A DNA stretch of 8,465 nt. Source: an uncultured Bacilli bacterium. Its GTDB lineage: Bacteria; Bacillota_I; Bacilli_A; RF39; UBA660. The notes beneath the pieces were generated by a model. That model was not told the DNA's origin. It ran no database searches and worked only from the letters and a program-made list of their open reading frames with translations. Shown in pieces: positions 1-5,415 of the stretch (position 1 is its first letter; each line of letters starts with the position of its first letter). The DNA lies in assembly GCA_934101445.1 (NCBI GenBank), contig CAKORQ010000030.1:1-8465 (forward strand), written 5' to 3'. The translations under genes and the position numbers were made by a program.

Positions 1-32
1 AAACCAGTGATAATTAATCAAAACATATAGCA

Positions 33-70
33 TAGATACTTTTAGACATGATTTAAAAGTTAGATACTAA
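33..70 (+). promoter_or_regulatory. Possible promoter/operator region with inverted and direct repeats
   Basis: The short leader before the first gene contains an inverted repeat, ACTTTTA (38-44) and TAAAAGT (54-60), with a 9-base spacer. A direct repeat TAGATACT occurs at 33-40 and 61-68. A TAGACA at 43-48 resembles a -35 box, with a poor -10 candidate TACTAA at 65-70 (16-base spacer). No T-run follows the inverted repeat, so it is not an obvious terminator. The promoter reading is weak; a regulator-binding palindrome or chance in AT-rich DNA are alternatives. Confidence 0.25.
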
Positions 71-95
71 TAAATTAATAGGAGAAATATTTATT

Positions 96-1661
96 ATGAA
101 AATATTTAAAAATAAAAAAAGAAAGTATATTATAATAACTAGTTTAGTTAGTACTTTTATAGTTACAGGACTTATTATTATTTATTATAATTCTATTCCA
201 AAAGAAGAACCATTAATTGGTGCTTATATAAATGGCACTTATTCGGAGACTTTACCATCAAAAGGTAGTGGTTACGCTGTAGAAAAAATAGTATGTGATA
301 ACAATAAGAATGCTAGTTGGGACTATAATAAATGGGGGATAAAATTTTCTAACTTGGGCACAAGAAGTAAGTGCAATATTTATTTCAAAAGCTTAGAAAG
401 TTTTACACTCGCTAATAAAAAATTTTATTTGGATGAAGCGCAAAGATGCCCAACAATGAATAGTGATGGTACTGTAGTGGTAACTGGTATGGAAGATACC
501 TATGGTTATTTATGTAAAGCTAAAGACGCTTATGGCGATTCATATTATTATCGTGGTAATGTAACAAATAATTATGTTTTATTTGCAGGTAAGTACTGGC
601 GTATTATAAGATATAATGGTGATGGTACGGTAAGGGTTATCTATGATGGTACCAGTGCTCATGCTAATAATGATGTGAGTATTGATAGACAAATAGGAGA
701 GACAGCATTTAATAATTATTGGAAAGAAAATAATGCTAAAGAAAGCACTAATTCATATGTTTATTATGATAATGCTGGTGTTGGCTATATGTATGGTAAT
801 AGAGATGGAATTGTAGAGCAATCAACACAATTTTCAACGTCATATTATAAAAATACTACTACCTATTATATTGCAGAAAATTATAGTTACAATTATTCAA
901 ATGATAAGTTTACTTTGAAACATCCAATTGCAGTGTCGGGAAGGACTATGACAAGTAACTATATTGGTTATTATACTTTTAATGGTACAAGTTCAGGTGA
1001 ATCTAATCAATATGTTTATAAAATTACTAGTGTAACATCTGATTCATCGCAGGCAACAATTGGTTATAGTTATGTTACTTATGGAACAACAAGTAAAGAA
1101 AAAGCTCAAACTAATACTAATAGTTCTGATATTAAAACTTATCTTGATACATGGTATGAAAATAATATTAAAGGAACATCTAATGAACAATATGTTAAAG
1201 ATAATTTATTTTGTAACGATCGTTCCTTAAACAGCAATGATTATAGTAATAAAGGATATGGTACTGAAAGAACTGCTTATCGTTGGGTTAACTTTGCTAA
1301 CAATAACGTTATGCTATCATGCCCACAAAAAAATGATGCGTTTACAGTCAGTGATACTAGCAATGGTAATGGTAATCTTACTTATGGCATTGGACTTGTT
1401 ACATCTGATGAAGTGGTTTTAGCAGGAGGTTGGAAATCAAGCAATTATAATTTCTATTTAAATACTGGAAATTATTATTGGACAATGTCACCTATCAACT
1501 TCAACGGCATTTATGCTAGTGAAATTTATATGACTTCGTATGGCTTCACAGTTAGCGCCTCTAATGCAGGTAGAAGTACTGGTGCTCGTCCAGTTTTAAA
1601 TTTAAGCTCTGAGATTCTGAAAAATGGAAATGGAACGGCAAGTGATCCATATCACGCGTAA
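96..1661 (+). CDS. Membrane-anchored extracellular protein with C-terminal lectin-like variable module
   Basis: This 521-residue protein has a basic N-terminus (residues 2-10) and one hydrophobic segment (about 11-31). It is therefore probably anchored in the membrane with the remainder outside. Residues 40-98 form a small domain with C67 and C93 around W75/W80. A Tyr/Asn-rich body follows, containing KYWRIIRYNGDGTVRVIYDG at about 165-190. Six Cys fall into plausible disulfide pairs (67/93, 118/140, 373/409), consistent with an extracellular protein. The C-terminus has YYWTMSP (460-466) and GARPVLNL (496-503), a pattern I associate with DUF6273/FGE-like C-type-lectin-fold proteins that occur as many divergent paralogues in gut Firmicutes. 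The family name is from memory, not a search. The start is supported by AGGAGA at 80-85, ten bases before the ATG. The role is unknown; surface binding or adhesion is inferred. The gene stands alone, ended by a terminator at 1741-1769. Codons 467-491 are unusually C-ending. Confidence 0.75.
   Translation: MKIFKNKKRKYIIITSLVSTFIVTGLIIIYYNSIPKEEPLIGAYINGTYSETLPSKGSGYAVEKIVCDNNKNASWDYNKWGIKFSNLGTRSKCNIYFKSLESFTLANKKFYLDEAQRCPTMNSDGTVVVTGMEDTYGYLCKAKDAYGDSYYYRGNVTNNYVLFAGKYWRIIRYNGDGTVRVIYDGTSAHANNDVSIDRQIGETAFNNYWKENNAKESTNSYVYYDNAGVGYMYGNRDGIVEQSTQFSTSYYKNTTTYYIAENYSYNYSNDKFTLKHPIAVSGRTMTSNYIGYYTFNGTSSGESNQYVYKITSVTSDSSQATIGYSYVTYGTTSKEKAQTNTNSSDIKTYLDTWYENNIKGTSNEQYVKDNLFCNDRSLNSNDYSNKGYGTERTAYRWVNFANNNVMLSCPQKNDAFTVSDTSNGNGNLTYGIGLVTSDEVVLAGGWKSSNYNFYLNTGNYYWTMSPINFNGIYASEIYMTSYGFTVSASNAGRSTGARPVLNLSSEILKNGNGTASDPYHA
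1491..1601 (+). other. Candidate hypervariable segment of the C-terminal module
   Basis: Between WTMSP and GARPVLNL, codons 467-491 (1494-1568) include ATC, AAC, TTC, AAC, GGC, GGC, TTC, AGC and GCC. That is 9 C-ending codons in 25, against 9 in the first 99 codons of the same gene (hand counts). NNC codons in place of AAC are what adenine-specific mutagenesis of an AAC-rich template gives in diversity-generating retroelements. The flanks encode conserved-looking framework residues (W462, P466, R498, P499). Gene conversion between paralogues, or older imported sequence, would look similar. There is no template repeat or reverse transcriptase in the window. Confidence 0.35.
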
Positions 1662-1682
1662 GCGTTTAGAAAACTTAATGCG

Positions 1683-1730
1683 AGGCAGATAGGTCGCCAA
1701 ATGACTCAACATTTGGCGACCCCCCCGCCT
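1683..1730 (+). repeat. GC-rich perfect hairpin downstream of the variable C-terminus
   Basis: GGTCGCCAAATG (1692-1703) pairs perfectly with CATTTGGCGACC (1710-1721) around a 6-base loop. After a symmetric 5-base internal loop, AGGC (1683-1686) pairs with GCCT (1727-1730). The 3' side contains seven consecutive C (1720-1726). No T-run follows, so it is a poor intrinsic terminator, and a separate terminator lies 11 bases further on. It starts 31 bases after the stop codon and is strikingly GC-rich for this DNA. Diversity-generating retroelement targets often carry a hairpin or cruciform just after the variable region; a recombination site or protein-binding element are alternatives. Confidence 0.8.
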
Positions 1731-1740
1731 ATTACTTACT

Positions 1741-1769
1741 TGGTAGAAGGAGTTCTTCTATCATTTTTT
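1741..1769 (+). terminator. Intrinsic terminator of the surface-protein gene
   Basis: A 9-base-pair stem (1741-1749 with 1755-1763, one G-T wobble) with loop GAGTT is followed directly by six T (1764-1769). This is a standard Rho-independent terminator for the gene ending at 1661 and separates it from the gene at 1827. Confidence 0.8.
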
Positions 1770-1797
1770 AGCTGATTTTTAAAGATAAAGATATTAC

Positions 1798-1817
1798 TAT
1801 AAGGGTGGAATGAAGGA
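1798..1817 (+). promoter_or_regulatory. Weak -10 candidate and ribosome binding site for the pRiA4b-like gene
   Basis: TATAAG at 1798-1803 matches the -10 consensus at five of six positions, but no good -35 lies 16-18 bases upstream. GAAGGA at 1812-1817 is the ribosome binding site, nine bases before the ATG at 1827. An ATG at 1820 would be closer to it but meets a stop after eight codons, so 1827 is the start. Confidence 0.35.
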
Positions 1818-1826
1818 AAATGCAAT

Positions 1827-2420
1827 ATGAAAGTATTAATGTTTAAAGTAAAAATAAATGGGTTAAAGAATAAGATGTGGAGAGTAATAGAAGTTACTGA
1901 TAAGATGACTATAGGAGATTTAGCCTATAGTATACTGGCTAGTTTTAATTCATTAGCATATCATTTATATAGTATTACTTATAAAGATAGAAAGTATAAA
2001 TGTTATATAGATGATGATTTGATTTTTGATGATGAAATAGTATTAGATGCTAGTCAAAGTATATTAAGGGATATAGGATTAAATGATAATGATACTATGG
2101 AAATGGAATATGACTTTAGATCTACGACAACATTTAAAATAAAGTATTTAGGTTTTAGAGAGTTAGAAAAAAATGATAAAACTTATTATCGAAGTATAAT
2201 AGATGGTGCTGGTAATGGGATGTTAGACGATGTAGGTGATTCTTGGTTAGAAGATATAGTTAAAGATACTGATAAGTTAGGTTATTCTAAGTATCCTTAT
2301 AATATGGGATATGAAACTAATAAAATGTATGATTATAGAGAGTTTGATTTAAAAAAGAATAATATAATGGTTAAAAAAGTTTATCCTTTAATAAAAAAAG
2401 GATATGAAAATATAGAATAA
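1827..2420 (+). CDS. pRiA4b ORF-3-like protein
   Basis: This 197-residue, probably cytoplasmic protein matches the plasmid pRiA4b ORF-3-like family (PF07929), recognised from its pattern. It opens with a beta strand (FKVKINGLKNKMWRVIEV, residues 6-23) including the typical W18-R19. T28-x-x-D31-L32 and A44-Y-H46-L47 follow, corresponding to the family's first helix and H-L signature. Residues 91-97 (MEMEYDF) match the family's YDFGD strand, but the GD is replaced by R98-S99. Residues 126-137 (DGAGNGMLDDVG) match the late glycine/acidic motif. The family's biochemical function is not established; members are often found near mobile or plasmid DNA, but nothing mobile is visible here. No signal peptide or membrane segment is apparent. 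The gene converges with the ASCH gene, with a 17-base gap, so the two transcripts probably overlap at their 3' ends. Confidence 0.8.
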   Translation: MKVLMFKVKINGLKNKMWRVIEVTDKMTIGDLAYSILASFNSLAYHLYSITYKDRKYKCYIDDDLIFDDEIVLDASQSILRDIGLNDNDTMEMEYDFRSTTTFKIKYLGFRELEKNDKTYYRSIIDGAGNGMLDDVGDSWLEDIVKDTDKLGYSKYPYNMGYETNKMYDYREFDLKKNNIMVKKVYPLIKKGYENIE

Positions 2421-2430
2421 TATTAATAAA

Positions 2431-2495
2431 AGAAGTCTTAAAAGTTCCAAATGCCAAGTTGCCCTTTGGCATAAATTGGTTCTTTTAAGACTTCT
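2431..2495 (-). terminator. Long hairpin over the 3' end of the ASCH gene, probable terminator
   Basis: AGAAGTCTTAAAAG (2431-2444) is perfectly complementary to CTTTTAAGACTTCT (2482-2495). Inside it CCAA (2447-2450) pairs with TTGG (2476-2479), and ATGCCAA (2451-2457) pairs with TTGGCAT (2466-2472), leaving an 8-base loop. About 25 base pairs form in total. On the minus strand the hairpin is followed by TTTATTAATA, a moderate U-rich tail, so it probably ends the ASCH transcript. On the plus strand no T-run follows. The structure contains the last 19 codons and the stop codon of the ASCH gene. Confidence 0.65.
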
Positions 2496-2818
2496 ATTAC
2501 TTCTAATTGCCAAGCAAAGCGTCCTACTTCATAATGACCAGAATTATATTCTTCTTTATTTTTCTTAACTTCGTTAATAAAATCCTCATCCATATAAATA
2601 CAATCCTTTAATAGACATTTACATATAATATGTTCAGGATTTTCTTGAGATTTAAGATAAGTACTTGCAATACTTACATTACTAGCCTTACTTCTTGCTT
2701 TAGCAGCATGAATATATATTTCCCCACGATAATTAGTTTTCCAACTTCTAGTTTCATATATTTTTACTTTATCTTTAATTAAAGTAGCAAACGGTTCTCT
2801 TATAGTTATTACTTTCAT
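2438..2818 (-). CDS. ASCH-domain (PUA-like) protein
   Basis: This 126-residue cytoplasmic protein is essentially a single ASCH domain. The N-terminal strand-helix unit reads IREPFATLIKDKVKIYETRSW (residues 6-26; E22 and R24 are the usual E-x-R). YRGEIYIHAAK follows at 30-40. The C-terminal strands carry R100-F-A-W103 and the conserved K118-G-Q-L-G-I-W124 ending. ASCH domains have the PUA-like fold and are thought to bind RNA or modified nucleotides. Some relatives are enzymes, such as the YqfB N4-acetylcytidine amidohydrolase; I cannot assign that activity here. The start is set by AGGAGAA (complement of 2825-2831), six bases upstream. A good -10 (TATAAT) lies at 2838-2843 on the minus strand. 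The gene is monocistronic, divergent from the 130-residue protein and convergent with the pRiA4b-like gene. Confidence 0.85.
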   Translation of the reverse strand: MKVITIREPFATLIKDKVKIYETRSWKTNYRGEIYIHAAKARSKASNVSIASTYLKSQENPEHIICKCLLKDCIYMDEDFINEVKKNKEEYNSGHYEVGRFAWQLEVIEVLKEPIYAKGQLGIWNF

Positions 2819-2837
2819 AAATAGTTCTCCTAACTAA

Positions 2838-2867
2838 ATTATAACAAATAGAAGGTAAATATGGTAA
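2838..2867 (-). promoter_or_regulatory. Promoter of the ASCH gene
   Basis: On the minus strand, TTACCA (2862-2867) and a perfect TATAAT (2838-2843) are separated by 18 bases and precede the AGGAGAA ribosome binding site. The -35 matches TTGACA at four of six positions. Confidence 0.6.
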
Positions 2868-2885
2868 TATAATTGTAAGAAAGGA
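2868..2885 (+). promoter_or_regulatory. -10 box and ribosome binding site for the 130-residue protein
   Basis: A perfect TATAAT lies at 2868-2873, directly beside the -35 of the divergent ASCH promoter, so the two promoters overlap and may compete. No convincing -35 was found for this direction. AAAGGA at 2880-2885 is the ribosome binding site, eight bases before the ATG. Confidence 0.5.
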
Positions 2886-2893
2886 CTTAAGAA

Positions 2894-3286
2894 ATGCTAA
2901 AGATAAATAATGAAGAATATAAGGTTTTATCATCAGAAGTTAGATGGGTAGATGCAACTTATAATAAAAGAAAAGGATATTCAATATTAGTTGATATAAA
3001 ATTAAATCATAATGGTATTAATGGTTATATTAATTTTTATGTAGATTTCTTTGATAATAGAGATGATAATTATATTATCAATAAAAAATATGTAGAATTG
3101 CCAAGTGAATTAAATTCTAAAATAGATTCTGTAGAAATATTTGATACGAAGACATTCATAGATTTTATTGATAGTAATGTTACTTTGGAATTTGGGAATA
3201 TTAAAGATAATAAAATATATATGAAACTAGATATTAATGATGAATTAATAAAGATAGAATATAAGGAAATGGCAGAGTATAAGTAA
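2894..3286 (+). CDS. Hypothetical protein, 130 residues, beta-rich
   Basis: I do not recognise this protein. It begins MLKINNEEYKVLSSEVRW and consists of alternating hydrophobic and polar stretches that suggest mostly beta strands. Examples are YSILVDIKL (29-37), GYINFYVDFF (44-53), VTLEFGNI and KIYMKLDI. An aromatic/acidic turn (DFFDNRDDNY) lies in the middle. There is no Cys, no signal peptide, no membrane segment and no obvious catalytic motif. It is probably cytoplasmic. The start is supported by AAAGGA eight bases upstream and a perfect -10 at 2868-2873. It is divergent from the ASCH gene and 97 bases ahead of the kinase-like gene. No terminator is evident after it, so read-through into the kinase-like gene is possible. 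Confidence 0.7.
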   Translation: MLKINNEEYKVLSSEVRWVDATYNKRKGYSILVDIKLNHNGINGYINFYVDFFDNRDDNYIINKKYVELPSELNSKIDSVEIFDTKTFIDFIDSNVTLEFGNIKDNKIYMKLDINDELIKIEYKEMAEYK

Positions 3287-3361
3287 AAGAATTATATAAT
3301 TATAGTCTATTAATTAATATAAAAATAATAAACAAATAAGAAAATATATGTTAATATAAAT

Positions 3362-3380
3362 TAGTCCAAAGGAAGGACTA
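3362..3380 (+). promoter_or_regulatory. Ribosome binding site embedded in a small hairpin
   Basis: TAGTCC (3362-3367) is complementary to GGACTA (3375-3380). The 7-base loop AAAGGAA contains most of the purine-rich ribosome binding site of the kinase-like gene, whose ATG follows at 3384. The rest of the site (GGA) lies in the 3' stem. Six base pairs is short, so any effect on translation is speculative. TATAAA at 3355-3360, immediately upstream, is a possible -10. Confidence 0.4.
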
Positions 3381-3383
3381 TAT

Positions 3384-4109
3384 ATGAAAGAATTAGATAT
3401 AAATAAAGAATATAATAATGGTGGGAGTTTATATCTAGAAGATGGTTATTTATATAAGGTTTATAATGAAATAAGTTATTTTAGAGAAGAAAAGGAAAGA
3501 AATATTAGGTTTTTAATGAATAATAGTATTCCTAATACTCCTAAAATATATAAAATGTTATATAAGAATAATGAATTTAATGGTTATATAATGGAATATA
3601 TAGAAGGGACAATTACTTTTAGAGAGTCTTTAAATAAGAATATAGATTTTATGGATAAAGTAAGTGCTATTAAAGATATTTATAAGTCCTTAAAGACTTT
3701 ACATAGTTATGGAATATGTATTGGAGATATTCACTTATCTAACTTTTTATATAAAGATGGACATGGTTATTTAATAGATTTAGATGAAATAAGATATCCA
3801 GAAGATAACTTTAAATTTCGAGAAAGATATTTAGTTAAAGAAAATATTAAAAGTGTACCTAGTAAACAAGCAAGTTTTATTACGGATAATATTAAGGTTT
3901 GTATATGCTGTTTGTCATTTTTATATGGAGTAGATTTAGAAAATATTATTTGTAAATATTCTCTTAAGAGTGTTAAAATGATTCTTAAATTCTTAACTAG
4001 TGATGAAGAATATAAAGAGATATCTAAAGTACTTGATATTAATAAACTTTGTTATTTTGATGATATATTAGTTAATAGAGTTAATAAATCAAGAGTTTTA
4101 AAGAGATGA
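3384..4109 (+). CDS. Small protein-kinase-fold phosphotransferase
   Basis: This 241-residue protein has a recognisable compact kinase-like core. A glycine-containing N-lobe hairpin includes GGSLYLEDGYLYKVY, with K25 as the candidate ATP-binding Lys. An acidic helix E35/E36/E38 can supply the salt-bridge Glu. The hinge is YIMEYIEG (68-75). The catalytic loop H107-SYGICIGDIHLSNFL has D115 as catalytic base and N120 as metal ligand. I131-D132-L-D134 stands where DFG normally is. The pattern resembles the HGDLHxxN loop of aminoglycoside/choline kinases and the lipopolysaccharide/Bud32-like kinases as much as Ser/Thr kinases. After about residue 145 the C-lobe is shortened. No membrane segment is obvious. 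The substrate is unknown and neighbours give no clue. The gene ends AGA-TGA-TAA within a terminator stem. Confidence 0.75.
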   Translation: MKELDINKEYNNGGSLYLEDGYLYKVYNEISYFREEKERNIRFLMNNSIPNTPKIYKMLYKNNEFNGYIMEYIEGTITFRESLNKNIDFMDKVSAIKDIYKSLKTLHSYGICIGDIHLSNFLYKDGHGYLIDLDEIRYPEDNFKFRERYLVKENIKSVPSKQASFITDNIKVCICCLSFLYGVDLENIICKYSLKSVKMILKFLTSDEEYKEISKVLDINKLCYFDDILVNRVNKSRVLKR

Positions 4110-4135
4110 TAACTATATTGTTATTGTCTTTTTTT
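4105..4135 (+). terminator. Intrinsic terminator overlapping the stop of the kinase-like gene
   Basis: A 9-base-pair stem (4105-4113 with 4120-4128, two G-T wobbles) and loop TATATT are followed by seven T (4129-4135). The 5' arm contains the tandem stop codons TGA TAA of the kinase-like gene. Confidence 0.75.
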
Positions 4136-4139
4136 ATAA

Positions 4140-4154
4140 GGGTGGGAGGGTGGG
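4140..4154 (+). promoter_or_regulatory. Perfect four-tract G-quadruplex motif
   Basis: The sequence is GGGTGGGAGGGTGGG: four G-triplets separated by single bases, the arrangement that gives the most stable parallel quadruplexes. It sits five bases after the T-run of the preceding terminator and about 60 bases upstream of the -10 of the desulfurase operon. G-runs are rare elsewhere in this window, so the motif stands out. A role as topological barrier, promoter-upstream element or protein-binding site is inference. Confidence 0.75.
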
Positions 4155-4212
4155 AAGTAATACTAATTCTATACTAATATTAATAAAAATAATATTTATT
4201 TAAGAATAATTA

Positions 4213-4244
4213 TGATAAAATAGTTTTATTAAATTTTAAGGGGA
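4213..4244 (+). promoter_or_regulatory. Extended -10 promoter and ribosome binding site of the desulfurase operon
   Basis: TG-A-TAAAAT (4213-4221) is an extended -10 element, which would compensate for the lack of a clear -35. AAGGGGA (4238-4244) is the ribosome binding site, seven bases before the ATG at 4252. Confidence 0.5.
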
Positions 4245-4251
4245 TGATTAA

Positions 4252-5376
4252 ATGATTTATCTTGATTATGCGGCTTCAACACCAGTAAATGAAGAAGTAT
4301 TAAATACCTATAATAAGTTAACAAAAGAATATTATGCTAATCCTAATAGTAACCATAAGTTAGGAAAAAAATCTAAAGAGTTAATAGATAAATATACCGA
4401 AAATATTGCTTTAAAATTAGGAGTTTTACCCGAAGAATTAATTTATACCAGCGGGGCGACTGAATCTAATAATTTGGCTATTAAAGGAGTATGTGAAAGA
4501 TATAAAAGTTTTGGTAAACACATATTAATTAGTGCTTTAGAACATAATTCGATTGTAGCCAGTGCGGTTAAAATGCAGAGTCTGGGCTTTGAAGTAGAAG
4601 TTATCCCGGTTCGAAATGATGGTTTAATAGATATTGAATCTTTAAAAAAGATGATAAGAAAAGATACTGTTTTAGTAAGTGTTTGTAGTGTCGATAGTGA
4701 GATTGGGTTGGTGCAACCTATAAGTAAGATAAAAGAAGTTTTAAAAGATTATCCTCATTGCTTATTACATACTGATGCTACCCAAGGTTTTGGGAAAATT
4801 AATTTGGATTTAACTATTCCGGATTTAGTTACTTTAGCGCCCCATAAGTTTTATGGTCTAACGGGAATGGGCTTACTTATTAAGAGAAAAGAAATAGGTT
4901 TAGTACCCCAAATAGATGGCGGCAAATCAACGACTATTTATCGTGCAGGAACACCAGAATTACCTAGTATTGGGGCTTTAGATAAAGCAATAGAAATAGC
5001 CTTAAGTAATATAGATAGTAATTATAATTATGTAGAAAAATTAAATGTAATAATCAAGGATAAGTTGAGGCAATATAAGAATGTAATTATTAATAACAGG
5101 GATAATAGTTTGCCTTTTACGATTAATTTTAGTATTAAAAATGTTAAGTCTTTAAAAGTAGTAGAAAGTTTAGAAGATAAAGAGATATATGTATCGGCTA
5201 AGACTAGTTGTTGTCCAATTGAAAGTCCTTCGAAGTTAGTATATGCCTTAACTAAAGATAAAAATATTGCTAGTACGGCTATCAGAGTTAGTTTATCGCA
5301 TTTAACAAGATTAGAAGAAGTAGAAGTGTTTTTAAAAGAATTTGCTAGTATATATAAAAGTTATTATAAAGATTAA
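4252..5376 (+). CDS. Cysteine desulfurase, NifS/IscS family
   Basis: This 374-residue PLP enzyme converts L-cysteine to alanine and passes the sulfur on as a protein persulfide. Fold-type I landmarks appear in order. The N-terminal YLDYAASTP is at 3-11 and SGATESNN (67-74) binds the cofactor phosphate. H98 in ALEHNS stacks on PLP. H173-T-D175-ATQ178 contacts the ring. The Schiff-base lysine K199 lies in APHKFYGLTGMG, and RAGTPELP is at 231-238. The sulfur-carrying loop is TSCCP, with adjacent C320 and C321; alignment to the EPS-x-x-L anchor (SPSKL, 325-329) favours one of these as catalytic. IRVSLSH (344-350) is the C-terminal Arg motif. Length is normal for the family. The next gene, 39 bases downstream, is a sulfur-transferring PP-loop enzyme, so this desulfurase is probably its dedicated or preferred donor; general Fe-S assembly remains possible. 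Confidence 0.93.
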   Translation: MIYLDYAASTPVNEEVLNTYNKLTKEYYANPNSNHKLGKKSKELIDKYTENIALKLGVLPEELIYTSGATESNNLAIKGVCERYKSFGKHILISALEHNSIVASAVKMQSLGFEVEVIPVRNDGLIDIESLKKMIRKDTVLVSVCSVDSEIGLVQPISKIKEVLKDYPHCLLHTDATQGFGKINLDLTIPDLVTLAPHKFYGLTGMGLLIKRKEIGLVPQIDGGKSTTIYRAGTPELPSIGALDKAIEIALSNIDSNYNYVEKLNVIIKDKLRQYKNVIINNRDNSLPFTINFSIKNVKSLKVVESLEDKEIYVSAKTSCCPIESPSKLVYALTKDKNIASTAIRVSLSHLTRLEEVEVFLKEFASIYKSYYKD

Positions 5377-5415
5377 GAATAGAAGTATAAAACATTAGAA
5401 AGGAATATAAAAGAT

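Noticed and set aside
1237..1422. 61-codon open frame on the plus strand
   Set aside because: It lies wholly inside the surface-protein gene in another frame, has no ribosome binding site and no recognisable product.
1683..1730. Integron attC or phage attachment site
   Set aside because: The hairpin lacks recognisable conserved attC core sites, and there is no integrase or cassette array nearby.
1827..3286. Toxin-antitoxin or defence module
   Set aside because: The pRiA4b-like, ASCH and unknown proteins are convergent or divergent and not in one operon, and no nuclease, NTPase or toxin motif was seen.
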